A stretch of DNA of 29,782 nucleotides from assembly GCA_050942695.1 (NCBI GenBank), contig JBMNNU010000003.1, forward strand, positions 1 through 29,782. Direction: 5' to 3'. Under the pieces are notes generated by a model. It searched no databases. It worked only from the letters and a program-made list of their open reading frames with translations, and was not told the origin of the DNA. Below are positions 7,609 through 15,665 of this stretch, piece after piece (within the stretch, counting starts at the first letter, position 1; every line of letters begins with the position of its first letter). The position numbers were made by a program, and so were the translations under genes. Source of the DNA: JBMNNU01 sp050942695. GTDB taxonomy: Bacteria; Chloroflexota; UBA6077.

Positions 7609-8514
7609 CTACTTATGCATGGGTTTCTCCAACATACTCTTCAAAGCCGCTATCCCAGGGAGTGTCTCAGATCCAGAACGGTAAATCATCCAAAATGGCC
7701 TTCGAATCGGCCCTTCTAACAACACCACACGCCGAATCCGGGGCGGCGGACCGTCGGTCAATGTGTGGACTGATACGAGCGATATGCCGATCCCTTGAGC
7801 AATTGCCCGCTTGATAAACTCAGGATCGTTCGCTTCTAGGACCGGCAAGAACTGCAACCCGGCCTGGCGCAAGGGGTTGCCGATAAAGGTCTCAATAACC
7901 TTTCTCGTGTTTGTGCCAAGCTCGGGCACGATGAAAGGCTGCCCGTCAAGATCCAATACCGACACTTCACGGCGCTTACCCAATGGATGTGAGGCCGGTA
8001 CCAGCAGCACCAATTCATCGTCGATATAGTGCACCGCGTCCAATCCTGCCGCAAACTCGCTCTTGCCGAGAAAACCGATGTCGAGTTCCTTGTTGAGCAC
8101 CTTGCGCTCAATCTCCTCGCCGTTCGCCAGATGAAGCACTACCTGGATCCTAGGGTATAGCTGCCTCATTCGCCTCATGATGGCAGGCAGAAGAAACACT
8201 CCGATGATCGGTCCAGCTCCTATAGAGACACGTGTATGGCACCCAGGCTTCCATTGCTCTACAGTCGTTTCCAGTTCATCTACCAGCTCGAAAAATCGGT
8301 CCGCCAGGTCGCTTATCACCCTGCCCTGCTCTGTAAGCTCGATACCGCGACCGACCCTTCGAAACAGCGGTACCCCACACCATCGCTCGAAGGCTTTGGA
8401 CTCCGAGTACACCGTGGGCTGGCTAAGCAGAAGCTGTCTTGCTGCCGCGCTATAACCGCCATGCTTCACTACTGCGCTGAAGACCCGAAGGTGATTCAGA
8501 TTTATTTGGGTCAT
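7609..8514 (-). CDS. LysR-family transcriptional regulator
   Basis: A 301-residue regulator, full length for the family. The N-terminal winged helix-turn-helix spans about residues 5-64 (NLNHLRVFSAVVKHGGYSAAARQLLLSQPTVYSESKAFE, then VPLFRRVGRGIELTEQG). It is followed by an effector-binding domain of periplasmic-binding-protein fold from about 90 to 295. The recognition helix reads QPTVYSES instead of the common QPAVSxQI. The ATG at 8514 is preceded by GGGAGG. Unusually for a LysR gene, it is co-directional with, not divergent from, its likely target (the HMGL-tctCBA-aldolase module). The candidate operator lies just past its stop codon. It probably responds to the imported carboxylate or a metabolite of it. 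Confidence 0.93.
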   Translation of the reverse strand: MTQINLNHLRVFSAVVKHGGYSAAARQLLLSQPTVYSESKAFERWCGVPLFRRVGRGIELTEQGRVISDLADRFFELVDELETTVEQWKPGCHTRVSIGAGPIIGVFLLPAIMRRMRQLYPRIQVVLHLANGEEIERKVLNKELDIGFLGKSEFAAGLDAVHYIDDELVLLVPASHPLGKRREVSVLDLDGQPFIVPELGTNTRKVIETFIGNPLRQAGLQFLPVLEANDPEFIKRAIAQGIGISLVSVHTLTDGPPPRIRRVVLLEGPIRRPFWMIYRSGSETLPGIAALKSMLEKPMHK

Positions 8515-8556
8515 GGCCGTGCCTCCCTTGCACTCCGCGACTCTGGTGGTTGATAG

Positions 8557-8593
8557 ACGAGATGCCGGTACCGTAAGGTGACCGGCATCTCGT
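8557..8593. terminator. Hairpin between the M24 gene and lysR
   Basis: The 13-nt arms 8557-8569 and 8581-8593 are exact inverted complements around an 11-nt loop. The site lies 24 bp past the stop of the M24-like gene and 43 bp before the lysR start, a natural boundary between modules 2 and 1. No U-run follows on the - strand. Confidence 0.65.
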
Positions 8594-8616
8594 TGTTTGG
8601 CCGATTAAATTGGTAC

Positions 8617-9813
8617 TCAGGCCTCGAACAGCTCTTGCGGAAATCCGGTGATCCGTTCGGCGCCATCTTCGGTTACCAAATATGTGTCTCCCACCACCCC
8701 AAATCCGACCCCACCTGCTCCTCCAAGGTTTGTATGCACCTCAAGGAGCATTCCCGGACGGAGGATAACCTCGTTCGGTTTCGACCCTTTGTTCTGAGTC
8801 CAGTTCTCGGGTTGAGGGAAGGCTGAAGATGGTTTTTCTGCGTAGTCTAAGCCCATGAAATGGGCTTGTCGGAACCAAACGGCGTTATTGAGCGATCCCG
8901 GAATTGCTTCCTCAGCCGCGCGGATTGCCTCCGCCTGTATCTGCCTTGCATCGTTGCCGGGCCGGATCTGAGCTGCAGCGGCACGGTGCTGATTGATGGC
9001 AGCCTCGTAGGTCCGGCGATACTGCTCGGAAGGGGAGCCCACAGACCCCATGCGGAGACAGTGTGCCCAATATCCACGGTAGGTCACGTAAGTGCCTACC
9101 AGGACCTGATCCCCATCCTGCACCTCGCGCTCGTTCTCCTCCAGCCGGTAGTGCGGGCGATCTGCGGGCTGGCCGGTAACTAGCCAGCAGGTAGCGATTT
9201 CCGCACCCATTGACCGGCCTGTATACTCCATCTCCGCAACCAGTTTCCGGGCAGGGCCGCGGAAACTGCTCAGCCGATCCCGAAGGACGCTCAGCATTTG
9301 ATCGGAAATGGCCGCTGCTTGCCGATGGTAAGCTATTTCTACAGGATCCTTTGTTAGCCGCAAGGCATCGATGATGGCATCGGCAGGGGTGAAGGTGCAG
9401 CCATCCGCCTTGCCCACCAGATCCTGATAGATCGGATGAGGCATTTCGCCGATCCCGACCAGCCCCACCTTTTGGCACCCCCAATCCAGCAGAATCCTTC
9501 GGCAGAGGCTTCCGTAGTTGCGTGGAGCCTCGGCTAGGCAGCGCTCTACCCAAGGGAAAGATTGCTTTGCATATAAAACGTCGTGGGCACCGGGAACGAG
9601 CAGGGTGGGCGAACCTTCGGCCGGTAGCAGCAGCATGGAGGCGGCAAATCGCGCTGTCCAACCTGTCAGATACCGAATGTAGCCATGGGCGTTGGAGCCT
9701 GAGCCCGCGTAGGACGACAACCCATAGGCTACCAGCGCAGAAAGGCCCTCTGCCTGCATCGCCTTTTGCACCGTCAACTGGCGTTGTTTGAAATCAGGTG
9801 AAGCGGTTACCAT
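8617..9813 (-). CDS. M24-family (pita-bread fold) hydrolase, creatinase-like
   Basis: A 398-residue protein with the two-domain layout of creatinase/Xaa-Pro dipeptidase: a creatinase_N domain (about 8-150) and a pita-bread domain (about 160-395). The five metal ligands of M24 peptidases (D, D, H, E, E) are largely lost. The usual IDxG Asp is replaced in LVGTYVTYRGYW (G240/T241), the SDxTRT Asp is H251 (AHCLRM), and the last Glu (RIEDT) is G375 (VVGDT). H318 (QAHFMGLDY) and E358 (LLEVH) remain. Metal-free creatinase shows that such proteins can hydrolyse amidino compounds using His/Glu. The start is ATG with GAGGAGA ahead. It is the last gene of module 2, 16 bp after tctC. Creatinase-like amidinohydrolase is favoured over peptidase, with the substrate unknown. 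Confidence 0.82.
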   Translation of the reverse strand: MVTASPDFKQRQLTVQKAMQAEGLSALVAYGLSSYAGSGSNAHGYIRYLTGWTARFAASMLLLPAEGSPTLLVPGAHDVLYAKQSFPWVERCLAEAPRNYGSLCRRILLDWGCQKVGLVGIGEMPHPIYQDLVGKADGCTFTPADAIIDALRLTKDPVEIAYHRQAAAISDQMLSVLRDRLSSFRGPARKLVAEMEYTGRSMGAEIATCWLVTGQPADRPHYRLEENEREVQDGDQVLVGTYVTYRGYWAHCLRMGSVGSPSEQYRRTYEAAINQHRAAAAQIRPGNDARQIQAEAIRAAEEAIPGSLNNAVWFRQAHFMGLDYAEKPSSAFPQPENWTQNKGSKPNEVILRPGMLLEVHTNLGGAGGVGFGVVGDTYLVTEDGAERITGFPQELFEA

Positions 9814-9829
9814 GGGATATCTCCTCGTC

Positions 9830-10936
9830 CTATTTCTTCTTCGCCAGCTCGATTAGCGGCTTGTAAATGGACTCCGTCTCATCCCAGAGCGTTGTCAACT
9901 CTTGCGGCCCCACATAGCGGCGTGTGAATGCCAACTCCTTCATCTTATTCTTGTAGGATTCGTCCTCCATCGCATTTTTAATGGAGCCAGCGAGAATATC
10001 TACATACTCTTGAGGTGTGTCTGCAGGAGCCAGGTAGACTCGGGTTGATAACGAAACAAGATCGTACCCCTGCTCTTTAAATGTGGGCACATCCGGCATG
10101 AACTCGCTACGCTCTATGTCCATGGTTCCAAGTACCCGGATGTCACCGCTTTTCGTGTGGGGCAGGAAGTTGACAACGATACCGACTGCCGCATCGATGT
10201 GTCCACCCAACAGTGCGGTGAGTGCTGGCGCTCCGCCATCGAACCCGACGTGAGCGAACTTAGCTCCGGTCATCTCCTCAAGCTGCATCAGCGCAAGCTG
10301 CTCTTGGCTTAGCCGGTAAATCCCAACCTTTACGGTCTTCGGCTTGGCCTTGGCAGCTTCAACCAGGTCCTCGACTGACTTGTAAGGGCTGTCAGCCTTG
10401 ACGGCTATCTGGAGCTGGACCATGCAGTCACTGGCTACCGGCACGAAGCTCTTGCGATCGAAAGCTGCCTGGCGCTCTGGGTCCAGGTAGCTGATAATTA
10501 CTGCGGATAGCGTTGGGTAACCTAGGGTATATCCATCTGGCTTCGACTGGACCACTTCTGTCGTGCCCACCTGGCCGCTGGCTCCTGCCTTGTTCACCAC
10601 TTGGACGGTCGTTCCGAGCTCTTTTTCTAAAGGAATGGCTAGTGTTCGGGATGCAAGGTCGTTGCCTCCTCCCGGAGGGTAGGGTACTACCACCGTTAAG
10701 ACCTTACCTTTTTGGGGGTAGTTGCTTTTCGAAGCCGACGTGTCGGACTTTTGATCCGTTGACGTTGCCGTTGGATCGGCCTTTTCCACCTTGGCTGCCG
10801 TGCCGTTGCTATTTGTTTCACTAGTCTGAGCCGGATTGTTCGTGCCGGCCGGTGTTGGCGTGGACTGCGAGCAGCCTACTGCGATCAGGCTGATTGCCGC
10901 GACGATAGCGACATAACTAATAAGTTTACTCTTCAT
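9830..10936 (-). CDS. tctC: TTT periplasmic solute-binding lipoprotein TctC (set 2)
   Basis: Binding protein of the second tripartite tricarboxylate transporter. The ATG at 10936 is used (368 residues) because AAAGGAG sits ahead of it. A GTG seven codons upstream would lack a ribosome site. The signal peptide ends in a lipobox (IAVGC, Cys22), followed by an unusually long Thr/Ser/Pro/Asn-rich tether (about residues 23-72) not present in set 1. The mature domain has VVPYPPGGGNDLASRTLA, VVNKAGASGQVGTTEVVQSKPDGYTLGYP, SDCMVQLQIAV and LLGGHIDAAVG. It is separated from tctA of the same set by 194 bp containing hairpins, whereas the M24 gene follows after 16 bp. It is clearly paralogous to TctC of set 1. 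Confidence 0.94.
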   Translation of the reverse strand: MKSKLISYVAIVAAISLIAVGCSQSTPTPAGTNNPAQTSETNSNGTAAKVEKADPTATSTDQKSDTSASKSNYPQKGKVLTVVVPYPPGGGNDLASRTLAIPLEKELGTTVQVVNKAGASGQVGTTEVVQSKPDGYTLGYPTLSAVIISYLDPERQAAFDRKSFVPVASDCMVQLQIAVKADSPYKSVEDLVEAAKAKPKTVKVGIYRLSQEQLALMQLEEMTGAKFAHVGFDGGAPALTALLGGHIDAAVGIVVNFLPHTKSGDIRVLGTMDIERSEFMPDVPTFKEQGYDLVSLSTRVYLAPADTPQEYVDILAGSIKNAMEDESYKNKMKELAFTRRYVGPQELTTLWDETESIYKPLIELAKKK

Positions 10937-10965
10937 CGTTACTCCTTTCGGTACCATTCACAACT

Positions 10966-11012
10966 GTGTGATCACACCCCGAATAGGCTCCGCACTGAGC
11001 CTAATGCCGGGG
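10966..11012. promoter_or_regulatory. Palindrome plus hairpin in the tctA-tctC gap (set 2)
   Basis: A 12-bp perfect palindrome, GTGTGATCACAC (10966-10977), directly abuts an imperfect hairpin (arms 10977-10989 and 10998-11012, with an internal loop). Both lie 30-76 bp ahead of the tctC start, in the 194-bp gap after tctA. They could form an mRNA structure setting the level of the binding protein or a site for separate regulation of tctC. TGTGA/TCACA recalls CRP/FNR half sites, but the usual 6-bp spacer is absent. Confidence 0.5.
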
Positions 11013-11130
11013 CATAGGAAACCACTTTGGATTAATCTTTGCTCAATCCACACCACCTCCCTAAGAATTCACCGACCTTTAGCCCGGTTCAAGGGACTAT
11101 TCTGTCAAGGGCGGTTGAAGACCTACTCCA

Positions 11131-12639
11131 CTAGATCTCGGCGTCCTCCGAACGTATGTCCTTTATCCCAAACGGGAGAAACCGAAGACCGGATGATGCT
11201 AAGACGAAAAACGCGGTTAACAGCAGCGCCAATGCAATTGGACTAGACAGAAAAATGCTGAAATCTCCTTGCGACATCTCCAACGACGCGCGAAGACCCT
11301 TCTCCATGAGGGGGCCCAGTATGAGCGTCAGGGCAACGGGCGCCAAAGGGAAATCCAACTTTTTGAAGAAATAGCCTAGCACCCCAAAGAACACCAGCAC
11401 GCCCACATCGAACACGCTGTTATCAACGCTGTAGGCACCGATTAGGGTGAAGGCCAGGATGAGTGCAAAGAGAATGGAGTAGGGCACTTTCAGGATGCTG
11501 ACCCAGAGCCTGATGAGCGGCAGGTTCAGTATCAAGAGCATGACGTTCCCGATGTAGAGGCTCGCTATCACTGACCAGACGAATTCGGGATGCTCGACAA
11601 AGAGAAATGGCCCAGGCGTTAGTCCATTCATCATGAACGCGCCCATCAGCACCGCGACCGTAGCTGAGCCAGGTACACCCAGTGTAAACAACGGGATTAG
11701 AGCAGCGTTTGAATAGGAATTATTAGCGGTCTCCGGACCTACAACCCCTTCGAGAACGCCCGTTCCAAACTTATCGGGATACTTGGACAGCTTTCTCTCA
11801 GCTACATACGACATAAAGGAGGCCACGGTGGCCCCTACCCCTGGAATAAGACCTAGGAAAAAACCAACCCCCGTACCACGTAGCACCGGCCAGATGGAGT
11901 CTCGAATATCCTGGCGACTTGGGATGAGTGAACTCATCTTGGTGTCGAAGACCCGTCGAACCTCGCTTTCAGCGTTCAACAGGACATCGCCGACTCCAAA
12001 CAGCCCCATGATTACCGGCACGAAGTCTAGGCCGCTCAACAGCTCGGCTTGGCCGAAGGTGAATCGACGCGAGCCCATGGCCGGATCCATGCCCACGGTT
12101 GCCAGTAGTAGGCCGAAAGCTCCCATCATCAAAGCCTTGACCGTAGATTTGCCAGCAAGCCCCATAACCAATGAGATACCCAACACCATGAGTGCAAAGA
12201 ACTCGGGCGGGCCAAACTGCAGCGCCATCCTGGCAAGCGGGGGTGCCGCGAACACGAGTCCAAAGATGGCGATGGTGCCGCCGATAAAGGAGCCAATTGC
12301 AGCCATAGCGAGTGCGACCCCGGCTCGACCATTCTTTGCCATCTGGTAGCCGTCGATGCAGGTGACGGCCGTAGACGCCTCGCCTGGAACGTTGAGTAGC
12401 ACGCTGGTGATAGTGCCGCCGTACTGCGCACCGTAATAAATTGCGGCCATCATGATGATTGCACCGGTGGCCGGGAGGTGGAATGTGAGGGGTATCAGGA
12501 TCGCCAGTCCGGCCGCTGGACCGACTCCCGGTAGCACACCGATCATCGTGCCCACTATGGAGCCGATGAGAGCAAACATGAGGTTTTCGCCTGATAACGC
12601 TATTTCAAAGCCGATGATAAGATTTGCTAGACCTTCCAT
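11131..12639 (-). CDS. tctA: TTT transporter large membrane subunit TctA (set 2)
   Basis: Large permease subunit of the second TTT system, 502 residues, strongly hydrophobic. Signature blocks are GVLPGVGPAAGLAILIPLTF, YYGAQYGGTITSVLLNVPGE, GLIPGVGATVASFMSY and TLGVPGSATVAVLMGAFMMN. These match set 1 TctA nearly residue for residue through most of the protein, including GYQMAKNGRAGVALAMAAIGSF against GHPMAKSGRAGVALSMAAIGSF. The ATG at 12639 has AGGAGA ahead. It follows tctB by 9 bp. Differences between the two copies concentrate in the extra-membrane loop near residues 225-250 and at the C-terminus. Confidence 0.95.
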   Translation of the reverse strand: MEGLANLIIGFEIALSGENLMFALIGSIVGTMIGVLPGVGPAAGLAILIPLTFHLPATGAIIMMAAIYYGAQYGGTITSVLLNVPGEASTAVTCIDGYQMAKNGRAGVALAMAAIGSFIGGTIAIFGLVFAAPPLARMALQFGPPEFFALMVLGISLVMGLAGKSTVKALMMGAFGLLLATVGMDPAMGSRRFTFGQAELLSGLDFVPVIMGLFGVGDVLLNAESEVRRVFDTKMSSLIPSRQDIRDSIWPVLRGTGVGFFLGLIPGVGATVASFMSYVAERKLSKYPDKFGTGVLEGVVGPETANNSYSNAALIPLFTLGVPGSATVAVLMGAFMMNGLTPGPFLFVEHPEFVWSVIASLYIGNVMLLILNLPLIRLWVSILKVPYSILFALILAFTLIGAYSVDNSVFDVGVLVFFGVLGYFFKKLDFPLAPVALTLILGPLMEKGLRASLEMSQGDFSIFLSSPIALALLLTAFFVLASSGLRFLPFGIKDIRSEDAEI

Positions 12640-12648
12640 GCTACTCTC

Positions 12649-13125
12649 CTACAGTCCCAAATTTTGGAGAAACTCTATACTCGCCGCAGGCAACGGTACG
12701 CCCAGCCAGTTGTTGAAAGCGTAATGCACCCCGAAGCTACCCAAAACGGCGATAATCGCGGTCAGCGCTAGATTCTGGCGGCCAAGTACCGTCAGCAGGA
12801 AGAGCAGAAAGATCAGCATCGTCAGCTTATAACCGAGAGATCCAAGGAGCATGGTGAAAGCCACGAGCGCTACGACTATACTGGTGACCTTTAACACCCC
12901 TTGTCGACTCGGAAAGAACCGTGAGTCTGAACCTTCTTTTGCCTGCCCCCGTAACTGGATCAACCAGATTATGCTCAAAAGAGCAATCGCTAATCCCAAC
13001 CAGAAGGGGAAGAAACCTGCACCCGGACCAAGCTCGTCGTAATACTCAAGTCTTTGAGATTCGATCATGACGTAGATGGACGCACCAAGGAAAAGCACGG
13101 CCGCCACTTGGGATGCGCGTTGCAT
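12649..13125 (-). CDS. tctB: TTT transporter small membrane subunit TctB (set 2)
   Basis: A 158-residue membrane protein with the same layout as TctB of set 1: an N-terminal span, the ELGPGAGFFPFWLGLAIALLS segment, a basic/charged cytoplasmic loop (about residues 60-76), then two or three hydrophobic spans and the end LPAASIEFLQNLGL. The ATG at 13125 has GGAGGTATAG ahead. It precedes tctA by 9 bp and follows the DUF2848 gene by 86 bp. Known role: accessory membrane subunit of the carboxylate transporter. Confidence 0.92.
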   Translation of the reverse strand: MQRASQVAAVLFLGASIYVMIESQRLEYYDELGPGAGFFPFWLGLAIALLSIIWLIQLRGQAKEGSDSRFFPSRQGVLKVTSIVVALVAFTMLLGSLGYKLTMLIFLLFLLTVLGRQNLALTAIIAVLGSFGVHYAFNNWLGVPLPAASIEFLQNLGL

Positions 13126-13211
13126 CTCTATACCTCCGCTAGACTATGGTGACTCCTCGAACGAATGATTCTGTTCCTGAACCTTTTTTGTATGCGGAAC
13201 CCGCCGGTGAG

Positions 13212-13904
13212 CTACTCAACGGGCGGTGGCAGCACCTCCACCTCGTACTCTCCCATTATTGAGCGACCCCGCACAGCGTCGGCCAACTCGAAGCGAAAAG
13301 CCGACCCGTACTGGAGTCCGCCTATGGTTGGCAGAGTTCCAGAGAAGATCATCAATCCATCAGTGCTCTCACTCGCAGTGCCGAGCCAACGCTCGATCAG
13401 TGCATCCGGCTTCCAAAGCTGACTGAGCGATCCGTCCTGGTAGAGATGCCATTCATTCTCCTTGCGAAGCCAGGAGCGCAATTGGATCTGGTCCCAGTGA
13501 TCAGCGATCTCGGTATAATCCCAGGCTTGCGATGCCAGCACGTTGGCGCAGGCCTGTTTAGCCAGCGGTACGCAGGTCCGCTCTATTTCACGATCGCTGT
13601 GATCGCTGCCGACAGTGATATAGATACGCTCGCCAACCATGAAGACTACGTACTCTACCTCACCGGATGTGGCTGCATGTTGAGCCTGAATACGATTGGT
13701 CTGTATGGCTAAATAGGATGAGACAGGATAGAAAGAAGGTATTTGAGTAGGGACGGGAACACCGAGTTTTTTCAGTTCTTGGATGTGACTCTCGACGACG
13801 GAGCGGTCCCGTCCGGCAAAGCCCGTGTTGACCAAGGACTGAACGGCGCATTGCACCTTCTGCCCATCAGGAAGGGCGAATGACAGATTTTGGTTAGATA
13901 ACAT
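13212..13904 (-). CDS. DUF2848 / FAH-related hydrolase-like protein
   Basis: A 230-residue soluble protein. The segments VGSDHSDREIERTCVPLAKQAC, DHWDQIQLRSW and LMIFSGTLPTIGGLQYGSAFRFEL resemble the DUF2848 family, a poorly studied group related to fumarylacetoacetate hydrolase (FAH). Its usual acid-rich site corresponds here to SDHSDRE. FAH-fold enzymes cleave C-C bonds or decarboxylate oxo-acids, and a similar role is inferred here. It is the first gene of the DUF2848-tctB-tctA-tctC-M24 transcript, directly behind a candidate GntR operator/promoter. The start is ATG at 13904, preceded by a purine-rich GAAAGCC-type region on the other strand, and the ribosome site is weak. I recognise the family with moderate confidence but not the substrate. 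Confidence 0.7.
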   Translation of the reverse strand: MLSNQNLSFALPDGQKVQCAVQSLVNTGFAGRDRSVVESHIQELKKLGVPVPTQIPSFYPVSSYLAIQTNRIQAQHAATSGEVEYVVFMVGERIYITVGSDHSDREIERTCVPLAKQACANVLASQAWDYTEIADHWDQIQLRSWLRKENEWHLYQDGSLSQLWKPDALIERWLGTASESTDGLMIFSGTLPTIGGLQYGSAFRFELADAVRGRSIMGEYEVEVLPPPVE

Positions 13905-13934
13905 GGAAAGCCCCCGCTTTAACGTAGAACACGC

Positions 13935-13972
13935 TGTATATTATACGTTGTATATTATGTGTAATATATTAC
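13935..13972 (-). promoter_or_regulatory. Candidate GntR operator/promoter before the DUF2848-tctBAC-M24 genes
   Basis: This AT-rich segment, between gntR and DUF2848, holds the perfect palindrome GTAATATATTAC (13961-13972). It also holds a direct repeat of TGTATATTAT (13935-13944 and 13949-13958), the first copy being part of GTATATTATAC. An exact TATAAT is present on the - strand at 13940-13945, overlapping the repeats. The 12-bp palindrome recurs with one change (GTAATATATCAC) upstream of the nitrilase gene at 15666-15677. The encoded GntR regulator is the natural candidate to bind both. Confidence 0.6.
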
Positions 13973-14020
13973 TTATATGTTGAAAGGGTTTTGTCCTTTC
14001 TGTGTTGAGTAGTGGTGAGC

Positions 14021-14731
14021 TTAGGAGGTGGGAGCTTGTCCGCCCTCTGCTTGGAGGAACCGCTCCGCCGTTTGCTCCAGGTGGTTCAGCATAGCGTGTC
14101 TGGCGGCTGATTGGTCGCGTTGGGACAAAGCTGTGAAAATGGATCGATGCTCGGCTATAACATCCTGCATCTTGCCTCTCAGCCACAGGGCTTGGGTGCC
14201 GACCCGCATGAACTGGTCCCTGAGATCCTCTACCATTTCCTGCATTCGCCGGTTGCCCGTACCCCCGACGATTATACGATGGAAGGAGCGGTCGCTTTCG
14301 AGAAACTCGCTCCGCTTATCCTGAGCACTAAGGCTCATTTGGATGGATAGTTCGGCCTCCAACTGCTCGATCATCGAGTGGGTCGATTGCGAGGCCGCGA
14401 GCGCGGCTGCGTGCCCCTCTAGCCCCTTTCGGATCTCGATGATTTCACGGGCATCCTTAGAACTGAGGCTAACTACCTCGACGCCTCGGCCTCGCAGCAT
14501 TCGGATCAACCCCTCACCCTGGAGCTCAAGCAAGGCCTCTCGAACCGGGGTACGGCTGATCCCCAGCCACTGGCTGAGCTGGTCCTGGGAGAACACCACA
14601 CCGGCCGCAAATTCCCCTCGCAGGATTGCCGCCTTCACTAGGTTATATGCCTGCTCTTTGAGGGAAACCGGCAGGCTCACCTTGGCTAGGGCAGGGGGGG
14701 TCCATTGTTTCTTTTTTGGCCCAACTTTCAT
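14021..14731 (-). CDS. GntR-family regulator, FadR/FCD subfamily
   Basis: A 236-residue transcription factor. The N-terminal winged helix (about 22-85) contains LKEQAYNLVKAAILRGEF, the recognition region SQWLGISRTPVREALLELQGEGL and the wing MLRGRGVEVV. The C-terminal FCD effector domain (about 90-225) keeps the metal-binding pattern: SFHRIIVGGTGN, AEHRSIFTALSQRD and MLNHLEQTA. FCD regulators commonly repress carboxylate-catabolism operons and are released by an organic acid. The ATG at 14731 has GGAGGG ahead. It lies 42 bp behind the nitrilase gene and probably shares its transcript, which would make it autoregulated through the operator at 15666. Confidence 0.94.
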   Translation of the reverse strand: MKVGPKKKQWTPPALAKVSLPVSLKEQAYNLVKAAILRGEFAAGVVFSQDQLSQWLGISRTPVREALLELQGEGLIRMLRGRGVEVVSLSSKDAREIIEIRKGLEGHAAALAASQSTHSMIEQLEAELSIQMSLSAQDKRSEFLESDRSFHRIIVGGTGNRRMQEMVEDLRDQFMRVGTQALWLRGKMQDVIAEHRSIFTALSQRDQSAARHAMLNHLEQTAERFLQAEGGQAPTS

Positions 14732-14773
14732 TTAACCCTCCTTCCATCGATCACTCCGAGGAGGTGCTCCCGG

Positions 14774-15595
14774 CTATTTTCGAGTGAGATTATAGACATC
14801 GGGTTTGCGGTCCCGGAAGACCGGGATACGGCCTCGTACCTCGGAGACGAGCGACGAATCCAGTTCGCCGAAGAGGATAGACTCCTTGTCATCCCCTTCA
14901 ACCAGTACTTCCCCCCAGGGGTCGACAATCAGCGAGTGGCCGAAGAAGTGGGTGTCGCCAGCGGGATCGTGTTTGGTGCCGACCCGGTTGCAAGCTACCA
15001 CGTAACACTGGTTTTCGATAGCGCGAGCGATGTTCAGCGCGCGCCAGTGGGAGAGTCGCGGCAACGGCCATTCGGCTGGCACGAAGAGCACCTCAGCCCC
15101 CGATAGCGCGAGTGTGCGAGCTAGCTCGGGGAAGCGGAGATCGTAACAGATCATCTGGCCGGCGGTAATATCTCCCAGGCGGAAGCTGCTCGGCTTGTTT
15201 CCGGCGGCGAGGTAGAGGTCCTCCTCCATCAACCTGAAGAGGTGTATCTTGGAGTAATCGGCTATCACTTGGCCTTCCGGATCGAAAACCCGGCTGCGAT
15301 TGAATACCTTTCCCCCCAGTATGTCTGCGATGGAGCCACCGACGATATAGATGGATAGTTCGCGGGCTAGTTGGGCTAGCATTTGGCCGGTAGGCTCCCC
15401 ATCGCTGTCTGCCAGTTGGTGAATATCAGCCATCGAGTAGGCGGTTGTCCACATCTCAGGTAGAACGACGACTTTGGCGCCGCCTCTCACCGCTTCCCGA
15501 ATCAGCGTTTCTCCCCTGCGCCGGTTGATCTCCGGCTCTCCTAAGGCGATATCCATCTGTACTAAAGCAACAGTCGTTTTCACAGGGCGCTGCAC
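14774..15595 (-). CDS. Nitrilase-superfamily carbon-nitrogen hydrolase (amidase type)
   Basis: A 273-residue enzyme of the nitrilase/omega-amidase superfamily. The Glu-Lys-Cys triad is visible: VVLPEMW (E47), DYSKIHLF (K116) and MICYDLRFPE (C150), with the later RAIENQCYVVACNRVG and GHSLIVDPWG blocks. YDLRFPE and the length place it near omega-amidase/YafV-type amidases rather than true nitrilases, so it probably hydrolyses an amide to acid plus ammonia. The start is GTG at 15595, overlapping GGAG. A second GTG four codons on (15583) has better spacing to the same GGAG and is equally possible. It sits behind a consensus-like promoter with the candidate GntR operator. Confidence 0.9.
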   Translation of the reverse strand: MQRPVKTTVALVQMDIALGEPEINRRRGETLIREAVRGGAKVVVLPEMWTTAYSMADIHQLADSDGEPTGQMLAQLARELSIYIVGGSIADILGGKVFNRSRVFDPEGQVIADYSKIHLFRLMEEDLYLAAGNKPSSFRLGDITAGQMICYDLRFPELARTLALSGAEVLFVPAEWPLPRLSHWRALNIARAIENQCYVVACNRVGTKHDPAGDTHFFGHSLIVDPWGEVLVEGDDKESILFGELDSSLVSEVRGRIPVFRDRKPDVYNLTRK

Positions 15596-15665
15596 TCCAA
15601 AATTTTTGGATGTGGGTACGGCGAGGGGGTCAATTACGCCGTACCCTGCATCCTTTATGTAACAC

